Source: Prevotellaceae bacterium UBA1787 (GTDB lineage: Bacteria; Bacteroidota; Bacteroidia; Bacteroidales; Bacteroidaceae). From it: DNA of 9,012 nt. A program made the position numbers and the translations under genes. Numbering within the stretch: the first letter of the stretch is position 1; each line of letters opens with the position of its first letter. Of the stretch, positions 1-5,910 are shown piece by piece. The stretch covers positions 50,580 to 59,591 of the forward strand of contig DCGD01000002.1 in NCBI GenBank assembly GCA_002315195.1, in the 5' to 3' direction. The notes under the pieces were generated by a model. The model was not told where the DNA came from. It saw nothing but the letters and a program-made list of their open reading frames with translations, and ran no database searches.

Positions 1-212
1 TGGCTGATACCCGAAAGGTCACCCTTCATGTCAGCCATAAAACAGGGAACACCCGCTTGTGAAAAACTTTCCGCCAATACTTGAAGACTGACCGTCTTAC
101 CCGTTCCCGTTGCTCCTGCTACCAACCCGTGGCGATTCGCCATCTTGCCGCAGATACTAATGGGGCCATTGCTCCCATGAGCCACATAGAATCCATATTC
201 CTTTGTGTACAT
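1..212 (-). CDS. HerA-like / DUF853 (YjgR family) ATPase, N-terminal fragment
   Basis: This partial gene starts at ATG 212-210 and runs off the left edge; about 70 codons are present of a family that is usually near 500 residues. The Walker A loop GATGTGKT lies at residues 33-40, preceded by ANRHGLVA and followed by [12 protein letters not shown] and the strand ADMKGDLSG (residues 60-68). This block is characteristic of DUF853/HerA-like proteins such as E. coli YjgR. Members are P-loop ATPases related to the HerA/FtsK DNA translocases; their cellular role is poorly defined and helicase activity is assumed from homology. The Walker B and arginine-finger regions lie outside the window. The start is supported by GGAGGAG immediately upstream and by a matching -7 promoter box. 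It is divergent from the rprX-rprY unit. The family is confident; the function is not. Confidence 0.9.
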   Translation of the reverse strand, partial: MYTKEYGFYVAHGSNGPISICGKMANRHGLVAGATGTGKTVSLQVLAESFSQAGVPCFMADMKGDLSGIS

Positions 213-214
213 AT

Positions 215-221
215 CTCCTCC
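215..221 (-). promoter_or_regulatory. Strong Shine-Dalgarno for the HerA-like gene
   Basis: Read on the minus strand, the bases just before the start are GGAGGAGAT-ATG. GGAGG ends 4 nt before the start codon. This fixes the start at 212. It stands out because none of the other genes here has a comparable purine-rich site, in line with the weak Shine-Dalgarno use of Bacteroidota. Confidence 0.75.
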
Positions 222-238
222 AATATTTTTGATTTCCG

Positions 239-246
239 CAAAGTTA
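239..246 (-). promoter_or_regulatory. Putative Bacteroidota -7 promoter box for the HerA-like gene
   Basis: The minus strand reads TAACTTTG, an exact match to the TAnnTTTG -7 consensus of the Bacteroidota primary sigma factor. Transcription would start near 230-233, leaving a leader of about 20 nt that contains the GGAGGAG site. No clear TTTG -33 element is seen at the expected distance, so the call rests on one box plus position. Confidence 0.5.
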
Positions 247-427
247 TCAAATAATTTGAACATAACATAGTTTTTGCCATTATTCCATCTTATTTTCAAA
301 ATATTATTATTGCTTCAAGCGCAACCACCGCCACATTGGCGCATTACAAATTGCTATTTTACCAATTTAAAATGTTTTTTATGTTAAATTGTCAAAACTT
401 TTGAAAGTTTCCCGGCTTAAACCAATG

Positions 428-435
428 TAACTTTA
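428..435 (+). promoter_or_regulatory. Candidate -7 box for rprX-rprY
   Basis: TAACTTTA matches TAnnTTTG at 5 of the 6 fixed positions and lies 24 nt upstream of the rprX start codon. A TTTG occurs at 400-403 but the 24-nt gap to the box is longer than the usual 19-21 nt. This is the best candidate found, but a weak one. Confidence 0.3.
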
Positions 436-459
436 TTTACTATAAATACCTATGCAATC

Positions 460-2013
460 ATGAAAAAGAGAACAATTTGGATTATTGCCATCACGATGGG
501 TGTCTGCTTCCTCGCCTTGCTTTGGTTGCAGAGGAAATACTTTGTGGAGATTACCAGGATCAGACAAGAGCAATTTGAAACATCCGTATGCCGAAGCCTT
601 AACCGGGTGGCGCACATGCTGGAAATCGGTGAAACGATGAAAGCGCTGAAGGAAGACTATTTTGCCAACGAAAACGATACGATCAAATATGTTGAAGACA
701 GCACGGAGGAAATTGGCGTGGCAAACAGCCCTCTCCCAAAAAGCACGTCCCATTTCGTATTCAGCAGAAAGGATTCCATCTCAAAACTGAATGTCAACAC
801 TTCGCAAGTCGTCAATCACACAAGCTTTATTCTTAGGAATCAGACCAGAAAGTCAATGTACGACTTGCCCGAAAAAATCAAGAGAAACATTGAAGCCAAG
901 TACTTCCATCACCGCGCACTGCTTGACAAGGTGGTTTACAACATATTGTACTCCGCTTACGAAATACCTTTAAAGGACCGCATCGACTTCAAGAAATTGG
1001 ATTCCCATCTCAAGGAAGAACTGTTCAACAACGGCATATACATTCCTTACCATTTTTCCGTAACGACGCGTAACGGGGACGTTCTGTACAAATGCTCCGA
1101 TTACACCGATGAAGGCAACGAATACGTCTTCAAACAAGTCTTGTTTCCCAACAACACCACCTCCAACACAGCCATTCTATGCGTACATTTCCCGGAAATG
1201 AGCAATTACATTTTCCGCAGCGTGCAATTTTTCATTCCCGCATTTCTCTTCACATTGATATTGGTGGTATTGTTCGTTTACTCCGTTTTCATCATTTTCC
1301 GACAAAAGCGTTTGAGCGAATTGAAGAACGATTTCATCAACAACATGACCCATGAATTGAAGACCCCCATCGCCTCCATTTCATTGGCCGTCCAAATGTT
1401 GGTGGATACCTCCATAACCAAAAGCGAACAAATGACCACACATTTGTCCGGCATCATCAACGAAGAAACCAAACGCTTGCAAATGCTCATTGAAAAAGTG
1501 TTGCAAACATCCATATTCGAGGGGCAAAAGGTCTCGTACAAGAATGTTGAACTTGACATCAACGAATTGGTCGCCGAAATATCCAACTCGTTCGAGCTAA
1601 AAGTCCAAAAAATCGGAGGTATCTTCGAAGCCGACATAGACCCAAATGAAACCATCATTTTCGGAGACAAGATGCACATCACCAACGTCATTTCAAACCT
1701 CATGGACAATGCCATGAAATACCGAAGAGATAATACGGAGTTCCATTTGCACGTGACCACAAAAACCACCAATTCAAACATTTCCATCATCATTGAGGAC
1801 AACGGCATTGGCATCAAGAAAGAAGACATCAAGAAGATTTTTGACAAATTCTACCGCGTGCACACCGGGAACCGCCACGATGTGAAAGGCTTCGGTTTGG
1901 GTCTGGCATATGTTAAAGGAATTGTTACCAATATGCATGGCAACATTCGCGTTGAAAGTGAATATGGACATGGAACAAAAATGATTATTCAATTACCCAT
2001 CATAAAAAATTAG
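460..2013 (+). CDS. rprX: RprX-type sensor histidine kinase
   Basis: A 517-residue membrane histidine kinase. Transmembrane segment 1 is at about residues 6-23, a periplasmic sensing domain of about 230 residues follows, and transmembrane segment 2 is at about 257-280. The cytoplasmic part has a HisKA domain with the phospho-accepting His298 in MTHELKTP, then a HATPase_c domain: N box SNLMDNAMKY (Asn413, Asn417), G1 DNGIGI (447-452), F box FDKFYRV and G2 GFGLGLA (477-483). All catalytic motifs are intact. The best named match is RprX, the partner of RprY in Bacteroides fragilis; in that family the signal is not settled, though links to envelope, sodium and oxidative stress have been reported for RprY. 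The start is set by the positively charged MKKR just before the first membrane helix. It precedes rprY by 5 bp. The kinase call is near certain; the RprX name is probable. Confidence 0.9.
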   Translation: MKKRTIWIIAITMGVCFLALLWLQRKYFVEITRIRQEQFETSVCRSLNRVAHMLEIGETMKALKEDYFANENDTIKYVEDSTEEIGVANSPLPKSTSHFVFSRKDSISKLNVNTSQVVNHTSFILRNQTRKSMYDLPEKIKRNIEAKYFHHRALLDKVVYNILYSAYEIPLKDRIDFKKLDSHLKEELFNNGIYIPYHFSVTTRNGDVLYKCSDYTDEGNEYVFKQVLFPNNTTSNTAILCVHFPEMSNYIFRSVQFFIPAFLFTLILVVLFVYSVFIIFRQKRLSELKNDFINNMTHELKTPIASISLAVQMLVDTSITKSEQMTTHLSGIINEETKRLQMLIEKVLQTSIFEGQKVSYKNVELDINELVAEISNSFELKVQKIGGIFEADIDPNETIIFGDKMHITNVISNLMDNAMKYRRDNTEFHLHVTTKTTNSNISIIIEDNGIGIKKEDIKKIFDKFYRVHTGNRHDVKGFGLGLAYVKGIVTNMHGNIRVESEYGHGTKMIIQLPIIKN

Positions 2014-2018
2014 AAGAC

Positions 2019-2717
2019 ATGAACGACAAATTACGTATTTTACTATGTGAGGACGACGAAAACCTCGGCATGCTTTTGAGAGAATATCTCCAAGCCAAAG
2101 GATATGATGCTGATTTATATTCGGACGGAAACGCGGGATACGACGCTTTCCTGAAATCTCAGTACGACCTTTGCATCCTCGACGTAATGATGCCGAAGAA
2201 AGATGGATTCACTTTGGCAAAAGAAATCAAGGAAATCAATCCCAATATGCCCATTGTATTCCTCACCGCCAAAATTCTCAAGGAAGACGTTTTGGAAGGG
2301 TTCAAGATTGGTGCCGATGACTACATCACCAAACCTTTTTCCATGGAAGAGTTGACGTTGCGAATTGAGGCCATTCTCCGGCGCGTACAAGGAAAGAAAC
2401 CGATTGAAAGCAACATCATCAAACTTGGACGCTATACGTTTGACGCACACAAACAGGTTCTTTTGCTCGACAATGTTAAAATTCACAAACTGACGACAAA
2501 GGAAAGTGAACTTCTCAAGCTTTTGTACGAACACAGCAACGATGTCCTTTTGCGCGATTTCGCCCTCAAATCAATATGGATAGATGACAATTACTTCAAC
2601 GCCCGCAGCATGGATGTTTACATCACCAAATTGCGGAAACTCCTGAAAGATGATGATAACGTTGAAATCCTCAACGTCCACGGAAAAGGATATAAACTTA
2701 TAGTTCCAAACAAATAA
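2019..2717 (+). CDS. rprY: RprY-type OmpR/PhoB-family response regulator
   Basis: A 232-residue two-domain regulator. The receiver domain (about 4-118) has the acidic pair Asp12/Asp13, the phospho-acceptor Asp55 in ILDVMMP, switch residue Thr83 and Lys105 in KPF. The C-terminal winged-helix DNA-binding domain (about 132-231) has the typical recognition region NARSMDVYITKLRKLL and the final hairpin HGKGYKLIV. It is expected to be phosphorylated by the kinase encoded immediately upstream and to bind direct-repeat promoter sites as a dimer. The 5-bp spacing to rprX indicates translation from one mRNA. A hairpin about 28 nt past the stop probably ends the unit. The residue pattern and pairing with the upstream kinase fit RprY of Bacteroides and Porphyromonas. 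The response-regulator call is secure; the target genes cannot be read from this window. Confidence 0.9.
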   Translation: MNDKLRILLCEDDENLGMLLREYLQAKGYDADLYSDGNAGYDAFLKSQYDLCILDVMMPKKDGFTLAKEIKEINPNMPIVFLTAKILKEDVLEGFKIGADDYITKPFSMEELTLRIEAILRRVQGKKPIESNIIKLGRYTFDAHKQVLLLDNVKIHKLTTKESELLKLLYEHSNDVLLRDFALKSIWIDDNYFNARSMDVYITKLRKLLKDDDNVEILNVHGKGYKLIVPNK

Positions 2718-2745
2718 GGATTGACACTACCGCGATGAACACAAC

Positions 2746-2783
2746 CAACCATATCCGTGACCATGAATTCACGGATATGGTTG
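2746..2783 (+). terminator. 15-bp hairpin downstream of rprY, probable terminator
   Basis: A perfect 15-bp inverted repeat (arms 2746-2760 and 2769-2783, outer bases CAACCATATCCGTGA) closes an 8-nt loop. The stem can be prolonged by CAAC (2742-2745) pairing with GTTG (2788-2791) across a 4-nt bulge. It starts 28 nt after the rprY stop, the right place for a terminator. There is no U-run directly after the stem, so it is not a textbook intrinsic terminator and may instead be an mRNA-stabilising 3' structure. No tandem copy is visible. Confidence 0.6.
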
Positions 2784-2976
2784 CATTGTTGAAACTGTTC
2801 ACCAATCAAGCAAGAAATTTTCGTGAAATGGCGCATACACAACAAAGATGATGTAAATAATGATTTTTTAACATCCAATGATACTTTTTCATTCACTAAA
2901 AACAGAAAATAAACAATTAATAATCCATTTTTACATAAAACAACATTTAAAAATCCAATAATACATAAAAAGTCAG

Positions 2977-2984
2977 TACTTTTG
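2977..2984 (+). promoter_or_regulatory. Putative -7 promoter box for the lipoprotein–bamA cluster
   Basis: TACTTTTG is an exact match to the Bacteroidota TAnnTTTG -7 consensus. Transcription would start near 2990, about 19 nt before the ATG at 3009. No convincing TTTG -33 element is present 19-21 nt upstream, so activity may depend on an activator or on the AT-rich upstream DNA. The box lies inside the 5' extension of the longest open frame (TTG 2982), which is one reason to reject that earlier start. Confidence 0.6.
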
Positions 2985-3008
2985 CATACTATTATAGTAA
3001 TAAAGCCA

Positions 3009-4385
3009 ATGACTAAAATTTTCTTTAATTTTTCATTCATATTGTCCATTTCAGTTTGCGTCATCTCCGCTTGTTCCAATTCAAGCACGGAAACCGAGGG
3101 TATGGACAAATGTTCCATCACCAACATTACCCTGGGAACGCTATACAAAACCGTTACCACTCAAACGGAAGACGGTTCAGACACCACATACACAACCACC
3201 TATCTCGGCAGTTCCAAGCACCCCTTGCTCGTTGACCAATTGAAACATGTCATCTATAATCCCGACTCACTTGATTTTGGCACAGACATGAAGCGCATCA
3301 CTTTCAGCGACATAAGTGCTGACGGCTATGTTTTTCGCAAAACAACAAGCGGAATCGACACCATCTTTTCTACATCAGACACCTTGGATTTCACAAAATC
3401 TCACACTTTCGTATGCTATTCCAGCGATCTTCAATCAAAGCAGACATACACCATAAAAATCAACGCTCATCAAATCAATCCTGAAACCTTCTGTTGGACA
3501 AAGGCTGGAACATTCAATGATTTGAAATCATTAAAATCACAAAAGGCTTTTGTGAAAGAAAGTACAATCTATGTCTTCGGCGTGGACAATGCAACGAACA
3601 AGCCCGTTGTCCTGACTTCTCCAACCAAAGGCGTCGCGGCGTGGAAAAAGAATGAAATCTCAAATTTCGTGGAATTAGAACCCATGGGAATCCAATTGTT
3701 CAACAACAAGTTCTACACCTCGACAAACGGTGGTTTGTTGCAATCCAACGATGGCTGTACATGGACACAAATACCCTCCGACCTGCAGCCGGACGGTTTG
3801 ATTGCATCCACCGATGTCTGCATGTTTGCGAAAAAAGGTGACAGCCTTTATTACTCTAGGAATGGCAGCAATTGGTTTAAGGATGCCATCGATGGTTCCG
3901 CCTCATACCTTCCAACCAAAGAGTGGACTTCCGCATGGTCAGACATGCATTTCAACTCGAACTTTGAATATGCCATATTAAGTGGGACAAATGAAAAAGG
4001 TGAACACGCTGTATGGAAAAAAGTCATTGACCGCTTGAACCAGGAAAATGACTGTTGGAGTCATTACGAAAAGGGAGAAGAAATCACCTATCCCCTCCAA
4101 AACCTCAAAAATTCCATCATCTTCAACTACGACAGCAAAATTTTGAATCTCGGCATTACGGGCGACACCCTCAGTCTGTTCTATGTGAGTGAAGATACCG
4201 GGCGCAACTGGGAACCTGACACAGACACATACATACACCCTGACGCCATCAAGGCCACCAATTTCGGCTGCGCCGTTGACGAGTTCCAATATATATGGAT
4301 AACCTGCGCCGGAACCGGAGAGGTTTGGAAAGGACGCATCAACCGCTTGTCTTTCATCAAGGAGGAAACATCATTTACAAAATAG
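3009..4385 (+). CDS. Asp-box (BNR-like) lipoprotein, DUF6242-like
   Basis: A 458-residue predicted lipoprotein of no established function. The signal peptide MTKIFFNFSFILSISV leads to lipobox ISAC with acylated Cys22. An N-terminal beta-rich domain (about 30-155) is followed by a probable beta-propeller with Asp-box-like motifs: QSNDGCTW ending at Trp252, YSRNGSNW ending at Trp289, and the best match SEDTGRNW at 394-401. Overall it resembles the DUF6242 proteins encoded next to PorG-like genes in Bacteroides; that assignment is from memory of the family and is moderate. There is no visible catalytic signature of a sialidase, so a binding or scaffold role is more likely. The ATG at 3009 is preferred over the TTG at 2982 because it gives a clean lipoprotein signal and leaves the promoter box upstream. 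It ends 6 bp before the PorG-like gene and is probably the first gene of the envelope operon. Confidence 0.8.
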   Translation: MTKIFFNFSFILSISVCVISACSNSSTETEGMDKCSITNITLGTLYKTVTTQTEDGSDTTYTTTYLGSSKHPLLVDQLKHVIYNPDSLDFGTDMKRITFSDISADGYVFRKTTSGIDTIFSTSDTLDFTKSHTFVCYSSDLQSKQTYTIKINAHQINPETFCWTKAGTFNDLKSLKSQKAFVKESTIYVFGVDNATNKPVVLTSPTKGVAAWKKNEISNFVELEPMGIQLFNNKFYTSTNGGLLQSNDGCTWTQIPSDLQPDGLIASTDVCMFAKKGDSLYYSRNGSNWFKDAIDGSASYLPTKEWTSAWSDMHFNSNFEYAILSGTNEKGEHAVWKKVIDRLNQENDCWSHYEKGEEITYPLQNLKNSIIFNYDSKILNLGITGDTLSLFYVSEDTGRNWEPDTDTYIHPDAIKATNFGCAVDEFQYIWITCAGTGEVWKGRINRLSFIKEETSFTK

Positions 4386-4391
4386 AACACG

Positions 4392-5096
4392 ATGGGAAAC
4401 TTCCGCTATTTCTCCTTGGCAATGTCATTCATGATGCTGGCTTCATTAAAGTTGTCGGCACAGGATGACGCTGAATTTCGGATGGAAATCGGAGGTGGAC
4501 TGGGAACGAGTTTCTACATTGGCGATGTAAACACTACGTTCTACCAACACACGGGACCCGCCATCGGTGCCGTATGGCGTTATCTGTTTGACCATCGAAA
4601 CTCCTTGAAAACGTCATTGACTTACGGAAAAATCAAAGGCCAGTCGGATATTTCCATTGATTTCTACCCAAAGGACTTGAATTCCAAAACAGCAAGCCAG
4701 TCCATGCTTGATTACAGTTTCTCAAGTTCCGTCGTGGACTTGAGTTGCATGTACGAAATCAATTTTTGGTCGTTCGGCTACTATGAGGACTATACCGGAA
4801 ACAAGCGGCTGACACCGTTCCTCCAGTTGGGACTCGGAATGACGTATGCGGGAATGGACAAATCAATGACAGCAAACATACCCTTGGGAGCAGGGATCAA
4901 GTATAGACTGGGTAAACGCTGGAACATCGCCCTCGACTGGACAATGCATTTCAGCCTGTCGGACAAGTTGGATGGACTTGACGCTCCACTCGGCATTTCG
5001 GGGTCTGGATTCAAAAACAAGGACAGTTATCAAATTACCATGCTGACATTGACATACAATTTCTCGGCAATCTGTCCAAATTGCAATAAATACTAA
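4392..5096 (+). CDS. DUF6089/PorG-like outer-membrane beta-barrel protein
   Basis: A 234-residue exported protein with signal peptide cleaved near LSA|Q (residues 21-24), followed by alternating strands typical of a small eight-stranded outer-membrane barrel: EIGGGLGTSFYIGDVN, GAVWRYLF and TPFLQLGLGMTYAG. It resembles DUF6089, whose best-known member is PorG, a type IX secretion component of Porphyromonas gingivalis. In P. gingivalis porG lies directly before uppS and bamA, as here. Relatives also occur in Bacteroidales without type IX secretion, so that function cannot be assumed. The C-terminus ends in CPNCNKY with a Cys228-x-x-Cys231 pair rather than a classic terminal aromatic beta-signal. 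It sits 6 bp after the lipoprotein gene and 6 bp before uppS, so translational coupling is likely. Confidence 0.8.
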   Translation: MGNFRYFSLAMSFMMLASLKLSAQDDAEFRMEIGGGLGTSFYIGDVNTTFYQHTGPAIGAVWRYLFDHRNSLKTSLTYGKIKGQSDISIDFYPKDLNSKTASQSMLDYSFSSSVVDLSCMYEINFWSFGYYEDYTGNKRLTPFLQLGLGMTYAGMDKSMTANIPLGAGIKYRLGKRWNIALDWTMHFSLSDKLDGLDAPLGISGSGFKNKDSYQITMLTLTYNFSAICPNCNKY

Positions 5097-5102
5097 TAGA
5101 TT

Positions 5103-5867
5103 ATGAGCTATAAAGAACAAGTAGATATTAATAGGATACCCTCGCACATCGCCATCATCATGGACGGTAACGGACGTTGGGCAAAACGACAGGGTAAAGC
5201 ACGTGGTTTCGGTCATCAGGAAGGTGTCTCCGCCGTAAACAGAGTGACAGAAGCCTGTGTTCGGCTTGGTGTCAAAACATTGACGCTTTATACGTTTTCA
5301 ACAGAAAACTGGAACCGTCCGCCCGCTGAAGTCACAACCATAATGAATCTCCTGCTCGATTCTCTTGAAGAAACCATCTTCATGAAAAACAACGTCAGGT
5401 TTGAGATGATTGGCGACCGTTCACGACTGTCCAAAGAGGTGCTGGATAAAATCCAAGATGTAGAAAGTCGAACAGCCAACAACACCGCCATGACCATGGT
5501 CGTCGCCATCAGTTATTCCGCCCGTTGGGAAATAACGGAAGCAGCCAAGAAATTGGCGATGGAAGTCAAGGAAAACCTGCTTTCGGTAGAAGACATCACT
5601 GAAGCGGTTATCGCCCAACATCTGACGACCGCTGGCAAGCCCGACCCCGACTTGCTGATACGTACGGGTGGAGAACTGCGTATCAGCAACTACCTGCTTT
5701 GGCAGTGCGCATATTCAGAATTCTATTTCTGCGATACTTATTGGCCAGATTATAATGAGGAAGAACTATGCAAAGCCATTGTTGATTTCCAATCCCGTGA
5801 ACGTCGTTTCGGTAAAACTGGAGAACAAATTTCCAATAATGAAAAACACCATGCCGAGCAAGGTTAA
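5103..5867 (+). CDS. uppS: Undecaprenyl diphosphate synthase (cis-prenyltransferase)
   Basis: A 254-residue isoprenyl transferase that extends farnesyl diphosphate with eight isopentenyl units to C55 undecaprenyl diphosphate, the lipid carrier for peptidoglycan and surface glycan assembly. It acts at the inner face of the cytoplasmic membrane. The signature is complete: [14 protein letters not shown] with Asp21 and Arg25, His38 in [25 protein letters not shown] (Arg187, Arg193) and [10 protein letters not shown] with Glu206, followed by TYWPD. Length is normal and the start follows the PorG-like gene by 6 bp. The last 200 bases share sequence space with the open 5' extension of the bamA frame, but bamA most likely begins after the uppS stop. 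Product-length specificity (C55) is assumed from family and context, as the organism needs one such enzyme. Confidence 0.97.
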   Translation: MSYKEQVDINRIPSHIAIIMDGNGRWAKRQGKARGFGHQEGVSAVNRVTEACVRLGVKTLTLYTFSTENWNRPPAEVTTIMNLLLDSLEETIFMKNNVRFEMIGDRSRLSKEVLDKIQDVESRTANNTAMTMVVAISYSARWEITEAAKKLAMEVKENLLSVEDITEAVIAQHLTTAGKPDPDLLIRTGGELRISNYLLWQCAYSEFYFCDTYWPDYNEEELCKAIVDFQSRERRFGKTGEQISNNEKHHAEQG

Positions 5868-5910
5868 TACTTACCTTTCCATATACCGTCCAACCACACT
5901 ATCAAATATC

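Larger units (their letters stand above)
213..459. promoter_or_regulatory. Divergent intergenic control region between the HerA-like gene and rprX
   Basis: This 247-bp non-coding region lies between two genes pointing away from each other, so it must hold both promoters. It is AT-rich apart from a short GC-rich island around 317-342 that contains CGCCA-CAT-TGGCG (329-341), a perfect 5-bp inverted repeat. It also holds two near-identical 9-mers, TTACAAATT (344-352) and TTACCAATT (359-367), on the rprX side. These are possible regulator sites but no factor can be assigned from sequence. No small gene or RNA is recognised here. Confidence 0.6.
2718..3008. promoter_or_regulatory. Intergenic leader upstream of the envelope cluster
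   Basis: A 291-bp stretch without a convincing gene. Its first part holds the rprY hairpin. From about 2850 it is very AT-rich and carries direct repeats: AACATCCAATGATAC (2870-2884) and AAAATCCAATAATAC (2950-2964), 13 of 15 identical and exactly 80 bp apart; and TACATAAAA at 2932-2940 and 2962-2970, 30 bp apart. A -7 box and two small palindromes follow at 2968-2999. The arrangement suggests an upstream regulatory region for the lipoprotein/bamA cluster, with no identified regulator. Confidence 0.5.

Noticed and set aside
433..753. Minus-strand frame opposite the rprX 5' end
   Set aside because: It is antisense to the first membrane segment and sensor domain of rprX and gives no recognisable protein.
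1278..1847. 189-codon minus-strand open frame opposite rprX
   Set aside because: It is fully antisense to the HisKA/HATPase region whose motifs are intact. Its Met/Ser/Phe-rich translation has no recognisable domain, and there is no promoter or start signal. It is a shadow of the coding strand.
2840..3000. Invertible (phase-variable) promoter upstream of the lipoprotein
   Set aside because: Bacteroidales often have these, so I looked for long inverted repeats flanking the promoter. Only 6-bp palindromes with spacers of 4 and 1 nt were found, too short and close for a recombinase-flipped segment.
2618..3160. 180-codon minus-strand open frame spanning the rprY end, the intergenic region and the lipoprotein start
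   Set aside because: It runs through the hairpin and the AT-rich promoter region and is antisense to two supported genes. The translation shows no domain or signal pattern.
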